Shown here: positions 15,799 to 29,052 of the stretch, piece by piece | How the letters are laid out: each line of letters opens with the position of its first letter | How positions within the stretch are numbered: the first letter of the stretch is position 1 | Assembly (NCBI RefSeq): GCF_001068775.1 | Contig: NZ_JWAJ01000150.1 | Span: forward strand, 1 to 41,352 | Length of the DNA stretch: 41,352 bases | Direction of reading: 5' to 3' | Origin: Streptococcus pseudopneumoniae | GTDB lineage: Bacteria > Bacillota > Bacilli > Lactobacillales > Streptococcaceae | Made by a program: the position numbers and the translations under genes | The notes under the pieces: model-generated | Databases searched by the model: none | What the model saw: the letters and a program-made list of their open reading frames with translations, nothing else | What the model was told of the DNA's origin: nothing

Positions 15799-16602
15799 AT
15801 GATAAAGGATTTACAAAAGAGAACGCTCTTTGCTATCTTGGCCTTGGCTATCTTTATACCAATCTTGATCCTCGGTGGTCTATGGTTACAGATTGCTATG
15901 GGACTTGTGGCTATGTTGGGAGTGCATGAGTTGCTTCGCATGAAGGGATTAAATACCATGACGCCTGAAGGTCTCTTGACTTTACTAGCGACCTTTGCTC
16001 TGACCGTGCCTTTGGAAAACTACTGGAAGTTTTTACCTGTAGATGGGAATGTTGTAGCCTATGGAGTTGTGATCCTCATCATGCTAGGAGCGACAGTATT
16101 CAGCAAGAACTATACCATTGAGGATGCTGTTTTTCCGATTGCCATGAGTTTCTATGTTGGCTTCGGCTTTAATGCCTTGGTTGATGCTCGAATTGCAGGC
16201 TTGGATAAGGCCCTTTTGGGACTTTGTTTGGTTTGGGCAACAGATAGCGGTGCCTATCTGGTGGGGATGAAGCTTGGCAAGAGAAAGCTTGCTCCGAGAG
16301 TATCGCCTAACAAGACCATAGAAGGTGCTATAGGGGGGATCTTGGCTGCTATGCTAGCGACGCTCATCTTTATGCTAGTCGATAGTACCGTTGCTTTACC
16401 ATATGGGATTTACAAAATGATGGTTTTTGCTATCTTCTTTAGTCTAGCAGGTCAGTTGGGTGATTTAATCGAAAGTGCTATGAAGCGTCATTTTGGAGTC
16501 AAAGACTCAGGCAAATTTATCCCTGGTCATGGTGGGGTACTGGATCGTTTTGATTGTATGCTAGTAGTTTTCCCTATTATGCACCTCTTTGGCTTATTTT
16601 AA
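15799..16602 (+). CDS. cdsA: Phosphatidate cytidylyltransferase
   Basis: A 267-residue integral membrane enzyme that makes CDP-diacylglycerol from phosphatidate and CTP. It has about seven to eight hydrophobic segments. The family signature is at the C-terminus: SAMKRHFGVKDSGKFIPGHG followed by GVLDRFD, with metal-binding acidic residues. Length is normal. AGGAG lies 6 bp before the ATG. Co-transcription with uppS links lipid-carrier and phospholipid supply. Confidence 0.95.
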   Translation: MIKDLQKRTLFAILALAIFIPILILGGLWLQIAMGLVAMLGVHELLRMKGLNTMTPEGLLTLLATFALTVPLENYWKFLPVDGNVVAYGVVILIMLGATVFSKNYTIEDAVFPIAMSFYVGFGFNALVDARIAGLDKALLGLCLVWATDSGAYLVGMKLGKRKLAPRVSPNKTIEGAIGGILAAMLATLIFMLVDSTVALPYGIYKMMVFAIFFSLAGQLGDLIESAMKRHFGVKDSGKFIPGHGGVLDRFDCMLVVFPIMHLFGLF

Positions 16603-16623
16603 GGAAAGGTGAACAGAAATTAA

Positions 16624-19751
<3,128 letters not shown>

Positions 19752-19769
19752 AATCTATAATCAGAAGAA

Positions 19770-19810
19770 AAACAAGACAAAAATGTAACTAGTTTTTGCC
19801 TTGTTTTTTC
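19770..19810 (+). terminator. Terminator after proS
   Basis: A 14-bp stem with one mismatch, AAACAAGACAAAAA (19770-19783) / TTTTTGCCTTGTTT (19793-19806), and a T-tract. It ends the uppS operon. Confidence 0.85.
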
Positions 19811-19812
19811 TC

Positions 19813-19818
19813 TATAAT
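19813..19818 (+). promoter_or_regulatory. -10 element of the bglA promoter
   Basis: TATAAT at 19813-19818, right after the proS terminator and 43 bp before the bglA start. No convincing -35 is seen. Confidence 0.5.
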
Positions 19819-19861
19819 GAGATAAAATAAACATAAAAAGAGTAAATAAAGAGGTAGAGCT

Positions 19862-21241
19862 ATGCTAAAATTTCCAAAGGATTTTGTCTGGGGTTCCTCA
19901 ACATCTGGACCACAGACAGAGGGGCGAGTGCCTGGTGACGGCAAGGGAGATAATCTCTGGGATTATTGGTACCAAGTAGAGCCAAATCGCTACTATAATG
20001 GGATTGGCCCTGACAAAACGTCGACCTTCTATGAAAATTGGGAGAAGGACATTGAACTTTTGTCAGAAACAGGTCATACAGCCTTTCGAACTTCTATCCA
20101 GTGGTCTCGTATTTTCCCACAGGGACGTGGGGAAGTCAACCCTCAAGGTGTGGCTTTCTATCGCCAGGTCTTTGAGGCCATCAAGGCTAAGGGCATTCGT
20201 CTTTTAGTCAATCTTTATCACTTTGACTTGCCTTTTGCCCTTCAAGAAGATGGAGATGGTTGGGAAAATAAGGCAACTATTAAGGCTTATGAAGACTATG
20301 CTCGCTTCTGTTTTGAGACTTACGGAGACTTGGTGGACCAGTGGATTACCTTCAATGAACCTATCGTTCCTGTGGAGTTCGGCTATTTCTATGATGCCCA
20401 TTATCCTCATAAGGTAGATGCCAAAGCAGCAGTAAAGGTTGCCTATCATACCCAACTAGCCAGCACTCTTGCAGTTAAGGCTTGTCATGAAGTCTTAACT
20501 GGTTCTAAGATTGGAATTGTCCTCAACTTGACACCAGCCTATCCACGTAGCCAGCATCCTGCCGATGTAAAAGCAGCTCGCATTGCCGACCTCTTTCAGG
20601 CACAATCTTTCCTAGATCCGTCTGTTTTAGGAGCATATCCAGAAGAGTTAGTGGAAATTTTGGCTGAGCATGATTTGCTACCAGATTCTACAGCAGAAGA
20701 ATTGGAACTCATTCGCCAACATACAGTCGACTTTCTGGGAGTCAATTACTACCAACCTTTACGTGTCATGGCGCCACGTTTTGCTAAGCACCCTGATAGT
20801 CCACTCTTGCCAGAACATTTTTATGAACCTTATGTCATGCCTGGTCGTAAGATCAATCCCCACCGTGGCTGGGAAATCTACGAGCAAGGGATTTACCATA
20901 TTGCTCAAAATATCAAGGAAAACTATGCCAATATCGAGTGGATGTTGACCGAAAACGGCATGGGCGTTGAAGGTGAAGACAAATTCCGTGAAAATGGCAT
21001 GATTCAAGACGACTATCGTATCGACTTTGTCAAAGGCCACCTGCGAGAACTTCATCGCGCTATCGAAGACGGTGCTAACTGTAAAGGCTACTTAATCTGG
21101 ACCTTTATCGATTGCTGGTCATGGCTCAACAGCTATAAAAACCGTTATGGTTTGGTCGAGCTTGATCTTGAAACGCAAGAACGACGCCTGAAAAAATCAG
21201 GTCACTGGTTCAAAGAACTCAGCGAAAATAATGGGTTTTAA
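19862..21241 (+). CDS. bglA: Glycoside hydrolase family 1, probable 6-phospho-beta-glucosidase
   Basis: A 459-residue TIM-barrel enzyme. The acid/base Glu is in WITFNEPIVP (near residue 165) and the nucleophile Glu in MLTENGMGVEGED (near 363). The start FPKDFVWGSSTSGPQTEG is the GH1 N-terminal signature. The phospho-sugar preference is inferred from similarity to streptococcal BglA; it was not proven from binding residues. No phosphotransferase genes adjoin it, so uptake must be encoded elsewhere. GAGGTAG precedes the ATG. Confidence 0.92.
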   Translation: MLKFPKDFVWGSSTSGPQTEGRVPGDGKGDNLWDYWYQVEPNRYYNGIGPDKTSTFYENWEKDIELLSETGHTAFRTSIQWSRIFPQGRGEVNPQGVAFYRQVFEAIKAKGIRLLVNLYHFDLPFALQEDGDGWENKATIKAYEDYARFCFETYGDLVDQWITFNEPIVPVEFGYFYDAHYPHKVDAKAAVKVAYHTQLASTLAVKACHEVLTGSKIGIVLNLTPAYPRSQHPADVKAARIADLFQAQSFLDPSVLGAYPEELVEILAEHDLLPDSTAEELELIRQHTVDFLGVNYYQPLRVMAPRFAKHPDSPLLPEHFYEPYVMPGRKINPHRGWEIYEQGIYHIAQNIKENYANIEWMLTENGMGVEGEDKFRENGMIQDDYRIDFVKGHLRELHRAIEDGANCKGYLIWTFIDCWSWLNSYKNRYGLVELDLETQERRLKKSGHWFKELSENNGF

Positions 21242-21259
21242 ACTACTTTTCAAATAGAT

Positions 21260-21315
21260 TCAAAAAAACCATTGGACCTCAATTCTTTTCGAGTTTTTCC
21301 AATGGTTTTTCTTGT
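21260..21315. terminator. Bidirectional terminator between bglA and the rhomboid gene
   Basis: Stem AAAAACCATTGGA (about 21264-21276) / TCCAATGGTTTTT (about 21298-21310) with a long loop, A-rich and T-rich on the two sides. Confidence 0.85.
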
Positions 21316-21317
21316 TC

Positions 21318-21992
21318 TTATAATAGTCCGATAAAAAGTAGTAAAGCTGATAAAGCAATAAAGGCTAGGGTTGCTATACCACGTTGGCCTGGGCTATAAA
21401 TCTTTCTTTCGCCTCGAACTGGGAAGACAATGGCAAGAAGAGCACCACCCACGGCACCACCTACATGTCCAGCAAGGCTGATTCCAGGTATTAAAATACT
21501 ACCCACTAGGTTAATCACTAAGAGGGAGAGGTAGGATTGACCTAGTTGTTGGAGATAGGGATTGCGTGAAGCATATCGGAGAACAACAATTGAGGCAAAC
21601 ATACCGTAGAGGGCAGTTGAAGCACCTGCAGTAATAGCATTGGGACTAAAAACTAGGACAAAGAGATTTCCCATCATACCTGATAGAAGGTAGATAAAGA
21701 AAAACTGTTTGGAGCCAAAGATTTGTTCCATCTGACGTCCTAAGAAGTAGAGGGATAGCATATTGACTAAAAAGTGCTCCAAGCCAATATGGACAAAGGT
21801 TGCCGAGAATAAGCGCCAGATTTGTTCAGGCATGGCCTTGATAGCAGGGGGATACACAGCTCCGAATTTATACAAGGTGGCTGCGCTGGTATAGTTGAAA
21901 CCACTGGTTAGAAACATGAGTATAAAAACCAGGGTTGTCACGACTAGAAAGAAGCTCGTGACAGGATACCGACGATCAAAAATTTCTTTCAT
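21318..21992 (-). CDS. Rhomboid family intramembrane serine protease
   Basis: A 224-residue membrane protease. The catalytic Ser is in GASTALYG (near residue 125) and the catalytic His in LAGHVGGAVGG (near 174); HFLVNM in an earlier membrane segment is the usual accessory motif. About seven hydrophobic segments are visible. ATG at 21992 has AGGAGGT 8 bp upstream; a longer reading to 22166 lies in the fthC gene. It overlaps the end of fthC by 17 bp, so the two are co-transcribed. The natural substrate is unknown. Confidence 0.93.
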   Translation of the reverse strand: MKEIFDRRYPVTSFFLVVTTLVFILMFLTSGFNYTSAATLYKFGAVYPPAIKAMPEQIWRLFSATFVHIGLEHFLVNMLSLYFLGRQMEQIFGSKQFFFIYLLSGMMGNLFVLVFSPNAITAGASTALYGMFASIVVLRYASRNPYLQQLGQSYLSLLVINLVGSILIPGISLAGHVGGAVGGALLAIVFPVRGERKIYSPGQRGIATLAFIALSALLLFIGLL

Positions 21993-22515
21993 AGATGAGT
22001 ACCTCCTCAACAGGAATATCGTAGTGCTCAGGTTGAAAATTCTGAATCTGACATGGATAAATCGTACTAATTGTATGACCTGGGAAATGCTCCAAGTAGC
22101 GGTCGTAGTAGCCACCACCGTAGCCAACCCTATATCTTGAAAGATTGAAAGCCAAACCAGGGACATGAATCAGGTCAATCTGAGAGGGTTCAAGGATTGT
22201 GAACTCTCCTTGAGGTTCAAGAAGTCCAAAAGAATTTCTTTCGAGTTTCTCTGGTTCATATAGAACAAAGTCCATTTTCCCATGTGGATAGGTTTTGGGA
22301 ATGCGGAGTGTCTTCCCATCTTTTTGAGCTTGTTCAATGAGTCTAGCTGTCTGAAATTCATGAGGAAAAGACAGGTAAGTGGCGATGGTTTTTGCTTCCT
22401 TGTAGAAAGGATGTTGAAGGAGCTGCTCAGTCAACCAAGCGTCCATGACTTCCTTTTCTTCGGCTGATAGAGATTTGAGTTCTTGCAAGACCTGCTTGCG
22501 TAAGTTTTTTTTCAT
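21976..22515 (-). CDS. fthC: 5-formyltetrahydrofolate cyclo-ligase
   Basis: A 179-residue enzyme that converts 5-formyl-THF to methenyl-THF using ATP. The family signature is YRVGYGGGYYDRYL near residues 130-145; the N-terminal Lys-rich helix (MKKNLRKQVLQEL) and the FPHEFQT segment are also typical. It starts 3 bp after the end of the M20 deacetylase gene and is followed by the rhomboid gene. Confidence 0.93.
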   Translation of the reverse strand: MKKNLRKQVLQELKSLSAEEKEVMDAWLTEQLLQHPFYKEAKTIATYLSFPHEFQTARLIEQAQKDGKTLRIPKTYPHGKMDFVLYEPEKLERNSFGLLEPQGEFTILEPSQIDLIHVPGLAFNLSRYRVGYGGGYYDRYLEHFPGHTISTIYPCQIQNFQPEHYDIPVEEVLIYERNF

Positions 22516-22518
22516 AGT

Positions 22519-23649
22519 TTACTCCGCAGCTTTCTTGGCTAAAAAGCTTGATACAGCCTCGACACCGACAGCCAGAGCTTCTTCCTTAGGACTCATCTTT
22601 GGATGGTGAAGAGCATAGGGACTATCAATTCCAAGCCAGAACATGACACCAGGAACCTTGGAGAGAAGATAACCAAAGTCTTCTCCTGTCATGGCAGGTT
22701 CGATGTCGATTAGTTCAATTCCCTCTTTTTCATCAAAGAAGGCCATCAATTCCTGGGCTAATTCAGGGTTGTTTTCGACAGGTAGGTAACCTCCCTGCTT
22801 GAGTTCAACTTCCACATCCATATCAAAAGCAGCTGCGACACCTTCAGCGATGGCTTTGACACGTTTTTGCACCAAGAGGCTCATGTTGTGTGTAAGAGCT
22901 CGGATGGTTCCATGCAAGAAAGCTGTATCAGCGATGACATTATTGGTTGTACCAGCTTGAAAAACACCGAAAGTGACGACAGCTCCCTCGATAGGATCAA
23001 CATTACGGCTGACGACTGACTGGACTTGAGTGATAAAATAACTCGCAGCAACCAGAGCGTCGTTTGCTTGGTGTGGAAAGGCAGCATGCCCCCCTTTACC
23101 TTTGAAACGAATCTTGACTTCGCAAGTTCCTGCAAAGAGTGTATGGGTATTGGTCGCAACTTGTCCAACTTTTAAGTCTGGACGAACATGGAGTCCATAG
23201 AATTGGTCAGGCAACCAGTCTTCAAAAGCTCCATCCTCATACATGAGCATGCCACCTGCTTCATTTTCCTCGGCAGGCTGGAAGAGAAAGAGGAGATTGT
23301 TTTTAGGTTGGTTTTCTAGAGCACGTTCGAGACTTCCTAGGGCAATGGTCATGTGAAAATCATGTCCACAAGCATGCATACGGTCTGGGTGCTGAGAGGC
23401 AAAAGGAAAGCCTGTTTGTTCAACGATTGGGAGTCCGTCTATGTCTGTCCGCCAGCCAATGGTACGTTCTGGCTGACTTCCCTGCAAGTAAACTAAAATA
23501 CCTGTTCGCCAAGTACGAATCTGAACAAAATCCTTGTCAGCTGTTAATTTCTCAATGACATTGAGTAAATAAGCGTGAGTCTTGACTTCTTCTAAACCGA
23601 TCTCAGGAATTTGGTGAAGATCACGTCGAGTGTGAATCAAATCTAACAT
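22519..23649 (-). CDS. N-acetyldiaminopimelate deacetylase (M20 amidohydrolase)
   Basis: A 376-residue M20D metallopeptidase-like amidohydrolase. Metal-binding motifs are [10 protein letters not shown], then PAEENEAGG, and the late motif TGEDFGYLL with the final His in ALHHPKMS. Members next to dapH remove the acetyl group of N-acetyl-LL-diaminopimelate in lysine synthesis, and dapH is the gene just upstream here. A hippurate hydrolase-like role is the alternative from the fold alone. AAGGAAA precedes the ATG by 6 bp. Confidence 0.9.
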   Translation of the reverse strand: MLDLIHTRRDLHQIPEIGLEEVKTHAYLLNVIEKLTADKDFVQIRTWRTGILVYLQGSQPERTIGWRTDIDGLPIVEQTGFPFASQHPDRMHACGHDFHMTIALGSLERALENQPKNNLLFLFQPAEENEAGGMLMYEDGAFEDWLPDQFYGLHVRPDLKVGQVATNTHTLFAGTCEVKIRFKGKGGHAAFPHQANDALVAASYFITQVQSVVSRNVDPIEGAVVTFGVFQAGTTNNVIADTAFLHGTIRALTHNMSLLVQKRVKAIAEGVAAAFDMDVEVELKQGGYLPVENNPELAQELMAFFDEKEGIELIDIEPAMTGEDFGYLLSKVPGVMFWLGIDSPYALHHPKMSPKEEALAVGVEAVSSFLAKKAAE

Positions 23650-23677
23650 ATCTAATTTCCTTCTACTGATACGATAA

Positions 23678-23702
23678 AGAGGCTGGAAAAATTTCCGCCT
23701 CT
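23678..23702 (-). terminator. Intercistronic hairpin between dapH and the deacetylase
   Basis: Stem AGAGGC-GGAAA paired with TTTCC-GCCTCT with one bulged base. On the minus strand only a short TTTAT follows, so it may be an attenuator or an RNA-stability hairpin more than a full terminator. Confidence 0.5.
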
Positions 23703-23710
23703 GTTACTAA

Positions 23711-24409
23711 TTACAAGGTGCGAAGCGCATCTTCTAGCGCTGTTTTTTGTTGGGTTTGGCTATCGATTTCTTTGATAACACGAGCTGGAACACCAGCAAC
23801 CACAACATTTTCTGGAACATCTTGAGTAACGATGGCACCTGCTGCAACAACAGAACCGTTACCGATTTGAACACCTTCGATAACCACAGCGTTAGCACCG
23901 ATGAGAACATTGTCACCGACACGAACAGGCTCTGCACTAGCTGGTTCGATGACACCTGCAAGAACAGCGCCGGCACCTACGTGACTATTTTTACCGACAA
24001 TAGCACGTCCACCCAGAATGGCTCCCATATCAATCATAGTACCAGCACCGATTTCTGCACCGATATTGATAACAGCTCCCATCATGATAACAGCGTTGTC
24101 GCCAATCTCAACCTGGTCACGGATGATAGCGCCTGGCTCGATACGAGCATTGATATCACGTTTATCAAGGAGAGGTACAGCTGAGTTACGGGCATCTTGC
24201 TCAACAACATAGTCCTTGTTTTCTGTTAATCCTTCAAGAAGTGGAGCGATATCTTTCCAGTCTCCAAAAAGAACATTCCCAAGCTTGATAACAGAGGCAG
24301 GGATAGATCCGGCAAGTTGTCCTTCAAAGGTCACTTTTACACTTGTCTTTTTCTCAGCATTTGCGATAAATTGGATAATTTCTTGTGCATTCATTTTTGT
24401 AGCAGTCAT
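23711..24409 (-). CDS. dapH: Tetrahydrodipicolinate N-acetyltransferase
   Basis: A 232-residue acetyltransferase of the lysine/DAP pathway. The N-terminal part (about 1-90) is the DapH-specific domain; from about residue 95 a left-handed beta-helix is shown by hexapeptide repeats ([40 protein letters not shown]). It ends with a short helix ([13 protein letters not shown]). GAGGAG lies 6 bp before the ATG. The next gene encodes the matching deacetylase. These cell walls use lysine, so the pathway probably serves lysine supply. Confidence 0.94.
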   Translation of the reverse strand: MTATKMNAQEIIQFIANAEKKTSVKVTFEGQLAGSIPASVIKLGNVLFGDWKDIAPLLEGLTENKDYVVEQDARNSAVPLLDKRDINARIEPGAIIRDQVEIGDNAVIMMGAVINIGAEIGAGTMIDMGAILGGRAIVGKNSHVGAGAVLAGVIEPASAEPVRVGDNVLIGANAVVIEGVQIGNGSVVAAGAIVTQDVPENVVVAGVPARVIKEIDSQTQQKTALEDALRTL

Positions 24410-24446
24410 AGGGGTCTCCTCATTCTTTATAATGCTTACTATTCTA

Positions 24447-24474
24447 CCAAAAAAGGCTTCAAAATTGAAGCCTT
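24447..24474 (-). terminator. Terminator of the EamA transporter gene
   Basis: Perfect 10-bp stem AAGGCTTCAA (24453-24462) / TTGAAGCCTT (24465-24474), followed on the minus strand by T6. Confidence 0.88.
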
Positions 24475-24493
24475 AAGTGTTAAAAGAAGGTGT

Positions 24494-25405
24494 TTAATTA
24501 TTTGATTTTGATTCTTCGATGGACAAGAAAATCATAGGAACGATAATCAAAATCATGGCCAGTACCAAGAAACCATCCAGAACCATGCCAAGGAAAAGAA
24601 CGCTTAGAATAGCAGAGGATAGCGGTTCGCTTGCGCTGACGACTGACACCACTAATGGGGAAACGAGGGAGACAGCCTTCATCGATAGGAAAAAGGCAAA
24701 GGCAGTTCCCAAAAAGGCGATGGTCAAACAAATCAAGATACTGATGGCATCAACCTGGAAGCTAATCTCATAAACAGGGTAGAGAAAATTACTAAAAAGG
24801 CCCGCGATAATCATTCCCCAACCAACAGTTGGCACAAATCCGTATTTTTTTGCAAAGCGTTGGGGTAAGATGACATTGAACATGACACCTAGAGCACTGA
24901 GAAGGCCCGTAAGTAAAGCCAGTGGTGTAATAGATAATTTGGATAGATCGCCTTTGGTAGCCATCAAAAAGACCCCAACCATAGCGATCAAGACATAAAA
25001 AATAGCACTTTTAGAAGCTTTTTTCTTGTAGATGATGCGATTGTAAAAGAGGATAAAGACAGGACTGATAAACTGAAGGATGGTTGCAGTTGTCGCATTA
25101 GAGTATTCTACACAGAGATAAAAGAAAAACTGTACAGAGAAGATCCCTAAGATAGCATAGGCAAGGAAAGGAAGGTAATTGTTTCGATTTCTCCAGATAT
25201 CAAAGAGCTGGGATCGGAGTTTAAGGCTAGATAAGATGATTACGAAACTACCTGCGACGAGTAGACGCATAGAAGTAATCCACCCTGAAGATACTTGATA
25301 ATGTGAAAAAAAGTACTCTCCTAAAATTCCGCAGATCCCCCAGATCAAGCCAGATAGGAGAGAATAAATGGTTCCCTTAAAAATATTCTTTTGATATTTA
25401 TTCAT
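24494..25405 (-). CDS. EamA-family (DMT) transporter
   Basis: A 303-residue membrane protein with about ten hydrophobic segments in two EamA repeats. The first opens with GLIWGICGILGEYFFSHYQV; the second repeat has ALGVMFNVILPQRFAKKYG and ends with SAILSVLFLGMVLDGFLVLA. Substrate unknown; relatives export amino acids or metabolites. The start at 25405 (MNKYQKNIFKG) avoids an 18-residue extension that begins inside the pbp1b terminator. No ribosome site is seen, and a TGGTACAAT promoter ends six bases before this ATG, which suggests a leaderless message. Confidence 0.85.
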   Translation of the reverse strand: MNKYQKNIFKGTIYSLLSGLIWGICGILGEYFFSHYQVSSGWITSMRLLVAGSFVIILSSLKLRSQLFDIWRNRNNYLPFLAYAILGIFSVQFFFYLCVEYSNATTATILQFISPVFILFYNRIIYKKKASKSAIFYVLIAMVGVFLMATKGDLSKLSITPLALLTGLLSALGVMFNVILPQRFAKKYGFVPTVGWGMIIAGLFSNFLYPVYEISFQVDAISILICLTIAFLGTAFAFFLSMKAVSLVSPLVVSVVSASEPLSSAILSVLFLGMVLDGFLVLAMILIIVPMIFLSIEESKSNN

Positions 25406-25411
25406 GTTGCT

Positions 25412-25420
25412 ATTGTACCA
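25412..25420 (-). promoter_or_regulatory. Extended -10 promoter very close to the EamA start codon
   Basis: On the minus strand TGGTACAAT is followed by AGCAAC and then ATG, so transcription should begin at or within a base or two of the start codon. Confidence 0.55.
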
Positions 25421-25428
25421 TGAAATGA

Positions 25429-25474
25429 AAAAAGAAAAAAGAGAGTGGAGAAAAATCATTTCTTTCCCACTCTC
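25429..25474 (-). terminator. Terminator of pbp1b
   Basis: Stem GAGAGTGG (25441-25448) / CCACTCTC (25467-25474). On the minus strand it is followed by TTTTTTCTTTTTT. Confidence 0.85.
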
Positions 25475-25488
25475 AATGATTGTACTAG

Positions 25489-27981
25489 TTAGCGCTGTTG
25501 ATTGCTGCTTCTATTATTGGAACTAGAGCTACTGCTCCCGTTACTATTAGAAGTATTATTACGATTATTATTGTTATTGTTACTACTATTGCTATTGTTC
25601 GATGAGGAAGAAGATGCTTTAGGCAGACTTCCTAAAATGGTGTTCCAAGCATTTTGGTAGTCAGAATCGCTTCCACCAATAGCGAATTTATAAGTAGTAG
25701 TCGGCGCGCCAGCTTGGTTTGCCCAGTAGCTAGTCACCGTTTCTCCGCTCAGATTAATTTCTTTTCCATTAATAGTCACCTTCCCTGGCTTTTGACCAGT
25801 TGATTTGAGGACTTGTGATGAAGTGACACTTGAATCGAGTTTGAAACGTTCTGAACCCCAAGCAGAAGGGGCTGCTTGCTGAATGGCATTTACCAGATGA
25901 GCCATATATTTTGCATTGCGGTAGTAAGCTCCCTGGGCTAGAGGACTGTTATCATCATGTCCAACCCAGCCTCCAAGGGTTAATCTTGGAGTAGAGACCA
26001 TTAGCCACATATCCCCTTCTTCATTGGTTGTACCAGTTTTTCCGATCCAGTCAGCACCTGCTAGACTGGAATTGATAGAAGTCAGATCCGTTTGGAAACT
26101 TGTAGTGACTCGAGATGAAAGCACATCTCTTAGCAAACTCTGCATAATGGTTGCAGTAGCTTTAGAGTAAACTTGGATGGGTTTAGCCTGATGTTCATAG
26201 AGAACCTCACCACTCGTTTTCTCAATTTTTGAGATCATGTATTTCTTATGATAGGTACCATTGTTAGCTAGCGTTTGGTAGCCATTGGTGTGCTGGGCTA
26301 CAGTAACTTCAATTCCTCCCCCCATAGGTAGACTTTCGATGCCGTATTCAGGGATTTCATACCCCATCTTTTCCATGTAGGAACGAACATCAACCCCTTT
26401 TTGAAGAAGTAGCTGATAGGTCCAGTAGGCTGGAATGTTCCAAGAATAATTCAGAGCTTCTTTAAGGTCTATCATTGCTGTACCTGGGTTATTAACGTGC
26501 ATGATAGGATTCCCGTTGGAAAAATTGGTTGGATAGTTTGATAAGATACTAGCGCTTCCCATGAGCCCTTGGTCAATAGCAATACCGTAGGCCAAGAGTG
26601 GCTTGGTAGTGGAGGCAGGGGAACGTTTGGTATCGAAGGCGTGATTGTTTTGATTGGTCTGATAATCTCGCCCACCTACAAAACCTAAAATCGCCCCAGT
26701 TTGATTGTCCATCAAGACATTCCCAACTTCAGGTTGCCCTGAACTATCATCTAGCAGGTAGCCGTAATTTGCTACCGCATCTTGCATGGCAGTATGGATT
26801 GCTTTGTCAATTGTAGTTGTGATACGGTAACCACCATTTTGAATTTCTCTTTCAGCTAATTCACGATAAGATTTCTGGATAGATTCGTTCTTTAATTCTT
26901 GGGCAGAAACGTTATCTTTCTGTACCAAGTAATCATACATAATATTGGTAGCCTCATCTAGCACAGTGAAGTAGAGGAAACCTTTAGAACTAACGCTGGC
27001 ATTTTCTGCTGACAAGAAATCCTGTTTAATGTCGTATGCTTTATAGGTTTCGTAGTCTTCTTGGCTAAGAACTCCAGTTCTGTACATATTGTAGAGAACA
27101 TCTTTTGAGCGCTTGATTCCAAGTTCAATATCTTCTTCGCTCTTCATCTCACCAGTAGACTCATAAGGTGAGTAGGAAATAGGGCTTTGTGGTAAACCTG
27201 CTAGGAAAGCTGCTTGAGGGATGGTCAGTTTGCTAGCATCCACTCCGAAAATCCCAGTCGCAGCCTGCTGAGCCCCTGCGATATTTTGCCCCTTGTTATT
27301 GCGACCAAAAGGTGCAACATTTAGATAGGTAGTCAGGATTTCATCCTTATTCATAGCACGTTCTAGGGCTAGAGCATCTACGATTTCACTAGCTTTACGA
27401 GAAAGTGTAGGAGCATCACCGACTACTTGTTGCTTGATGAGCTGTTGTGTTAGGGTAGAACCTCCACTGGAAGAACCAAGTCCGATGAATTTTCCTAGAC
27501 TGGCGCGAATAACCGCTTTAGGAACAACACCGTTGTGCTCAGCAAAGTGTTCATCCTCGGTTGCAACGATAGCTTGCTTGAGATTATCTGAAATGGCATC
27601 TGATGACACAGATGTGCGAAGTAGATCGCTTTCAATAGCGCTAATCATGGAACCATCTGCATAGCGGATTTCAGAGATGGATGAAATATTATTGACCTGC
27701 TTGATCAAATCCTCCGTTTGAGGGACACTAACTTGATCAAAGAGAGAAACAGCATACCCCAAAACAACTCCAGTCCCGAGGAGACCGCCAATAAAAGCTA
27801 GGATAAAAAGAGTGTTAAAAGTTGCTTTTATTCCAAGTAAGATATTGGCCAAAATAGTCCAAATGGTCAGCTTTGTTTTGACTTTCTTATTTTTATCTGG
27901 ACTTTTTTTGGAAGTTATTAATTTTAAAGACCGAAGTAAGGCCAGTCCTTTTTGTTTGATTCTTGTTACATGTTTGTTCAT
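25489..27981 (-). CDS. pbp1b: Class A penicillin-binding protein 1b
   Basis: An 830-residue bifunctional cell-wall enzyme. A cytoplasmic basic tail and a membrane anchor (about 50-85) are followed by the GT51 glycosyltransferase domain (catalytic Glu in [12 protein letters not shown], then [12 protein letters not shown]). The transpeptidase domain has SPASTTKP (active Ser near 458), YSWN and [11 protein letters not shown]. The last 50 residues are a Ser/Asn low-complexity tail. I start at ATG 27981 with GAGGA just upstream; a GTG at 27993 overlaps that ribosome site. All catalytic motifs are intact. Confidence 0.95.
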   Translation of the reverse strand: MNKHVTRIKQKGLALLRSLKLITSKKSPDKNKKVKTKLTIWTILANILLGIKATFNTLFILAFIGGLLGTGVVLGYAVSLFDQVSVPQTEDLIKQVNNISSISEIRYADGSMISAIESDLLRTSVSSDAISDNLKQAIVATEDEHFAEHNGVVPKAVIRASLGKFIGLGSSSGGSTLTQQLIKQQVVGDAPTLSRKASEIVDALALERAMNKDEILTTYLNVAPFGRNNKGQNIAGAQQAATGIFGVDASKLTIPQAAFLAGLPQSPISYSPYESTGEMKSEEDIELGIKRSKDVLYNMYRTGVLSQEDYETYKAYDIKQDFLSAENASVSSKGFLYFTVLDEATNIMYDYLVQKDNVSAQELKNESIQKSYRELAEREIQNGGYRITTTIDKAIHTAMQDAVANYGYLLDDSSGQPEVGNVLMDNQTGAILGFVGGRDYQTNQNNHAFDTKRSPASTTKPLLAYGIAIDQGLMGSASILSNYPTNFSNGNPIMHVNNPGTAMIDLKEALNYSWNIPAYWTYQLLLQKGVDVRSYMEKMGYEIPEYGIESLPMGGGIEVTVAQHTNGYQTLANNGTYHKKYMISKIEKTSGEVLYEHQAKPIQVYSKATATIMQSLLRDVLSSRVTTSFQTDLTSINSSLAGADWIGKTGTTNEEGDMWLMVSTPRLTLGGWVGHDDNSPLAQGAYYRNAKYMAHLVNAIQQAAPSAWGSERFKLDSSVTSSQVLKSTGQKPGKVTINGKEINLSGETVTSYWANQAGAPTTTYKFAIGGSDSDYQNAWNTILGSLPKASSSSSNNSNSSNNNNNNRNNTSNSNGSSSSSSNNRSSNQQR

Positions 27982-28001
27982 AGAATTCCTCACTCTTTAT
28001 T

Positions 28002-28010
28002 ATTATACCA
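28002..28010 (-). promoter_or_regulatory. Extended -10 promoter of pbp1b
   Basis: TGGTATAAT on the minus strand, 20 bp before the start codon. Confidence 0.7.
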
Positions 28011-28084
28011 TAAAAGCAATTATTGCAAGAAATTAGGCTTAGAACAGGGCTTTGGATAGGGATTGGGTCTTGAGATTTAGACAT

Positions 28085-28116
28085 TGAAAAAAGCCAGATT
28101 TAAACTAAATCTGACT
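28085..28116 (-). terminator. Terminator of the gpsA-galU operon
   Basis: Stem of 11 pairs, AGCCAGATTTA (28092-28102) / TAAATCTGACT (28106-28116), followed by TTTTTT on the minus strand. Confidence 0.88.
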
Positions 28117-28130
28117 GTTTGACAAATTGT

Positions 28131-29030
28131 TTATTTGTCTCCTGAAAGTTCTTTTCCAAGATCAATCAAGTAGTCCTTCAAGTGGTCTTTGACTTGTGGA
28201 TGTTTGAGAGCGTATTCGATGGAAGTCTTCATAAATCCAAACTTGTCTCCAACATCATAACGAGCACCCTTGAATTCACGAGCAAATACTCGTTGAGTTT
28301 TGTTGAGAGTATCGATGGCATCTGTTAGCTGGATTTCATTTCCGGCACCAGGTGTTTGATTTTCAAGGATACCGAAAATCTCTGGTGTGAGGAGATAACG
28401 GCCAATAATGGCTAGATCACTTGGTGCGTCTTCAGGTGCTGGTTTTTCAACGAAGGTTTCAACGCTGTAAAGTCCATCTTTGCCTTCTCCTTGAGGAGCG
28501 ATGACACCGTAGGCGGAGACTTCTTCGTGTGGGACAGGCATGACAGCGATGGTAGAAGCGTGAGTTTCTTCGTAATCATTCATGAGTTGCTTGGTCAATG
28601 GGACAGCCTTGTCATCATTGATATCCATGAGGTCATCCCCAAGCATAACTACAAAAGGTTCATTCCCAACAAAGGCTTTGGCTTGCAAAACGGCATCTCC
28701 GAGTCCGCGTGGGTGAGTTTGACGGATGAAGTGGAGGCGCATGCCAGTCGTTTCGTCAACAAGTTTCAAGAGATCATTCTTTCCTTTTTCTTTGAGGTTA
28801 TATTCTAGCTCAAAGTTCGAGTCAAAATGGTCTTCGATTGAGCGTTTTGACTTCCCTGTGACAACAAGAATATCCTCAATACCAGACTTAAGAGCTTCTT
28901 CAACGATAAATTGAATGGTTGGTTTATCTACGATTGGTAGCATTTCCTTAGCCAAGGCTTTGGTAGCAGGAAGGAAGCGAGTTCCAAGTCCTGCAGCAGG
29001 GATAACGGCTTTTCTAACTTTTTGCATCAT
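28131..29030 (-). CDS. galU: UTP-glucose-1-phosphate uridylyltransferase
   Basis: A 299-residue enzyme making UDP-glucose for glycolipids, teichoic acids and capsule. The nucleotide-binding start [20 protein letters not shown], the [10 protein letters not shown] motif and [20 protein letters not shown] are typical. I place the start at 29030 (MMQKVRK), where the length agrees with pneumococcal GalU and AAGGA lies 5 bp upstream; 29027 is equally possible. It follows gpsA by 22 bp on the same strand. Confidence 0.95.
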   Translation of the reverse strand: MMQKVRKAVIPAAGLGTRFLPATKALAKEMLPIVDKPTIQFIVEEALKSGIEDILVVTGKSKRSIEDHFDSNFELEYNLKEKGKNDLLKLVDETTGMRLHFIRQTHPRGLGDAVLQAKAFVGNEPFVVMLGDDLMDINDDKAVPLTKQLMNDYEETHASTIAVMPVPHEEVSAYGVIAPQGEGKDGLYSVETFVEKPAPEDAPSDLAIIGRYLLTPEIFGILENQTPGAGNEIQLTDAIDTLNKTQRVFAREFKGARYDVGDKFGFMKTSIEYALKHPQVKDHLKDYLIDLGKELSGDK

Positions 29031-29052
29031 GAGATTCCTTTCTAACTGTGGT

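Noticed and set aside
21993..22166. N-terminal extension of the rhomboid protein by 58 residues
   Set aside because: It lies within fthC in another frame, and the strong AGGAGGT site points to the start at 21992.
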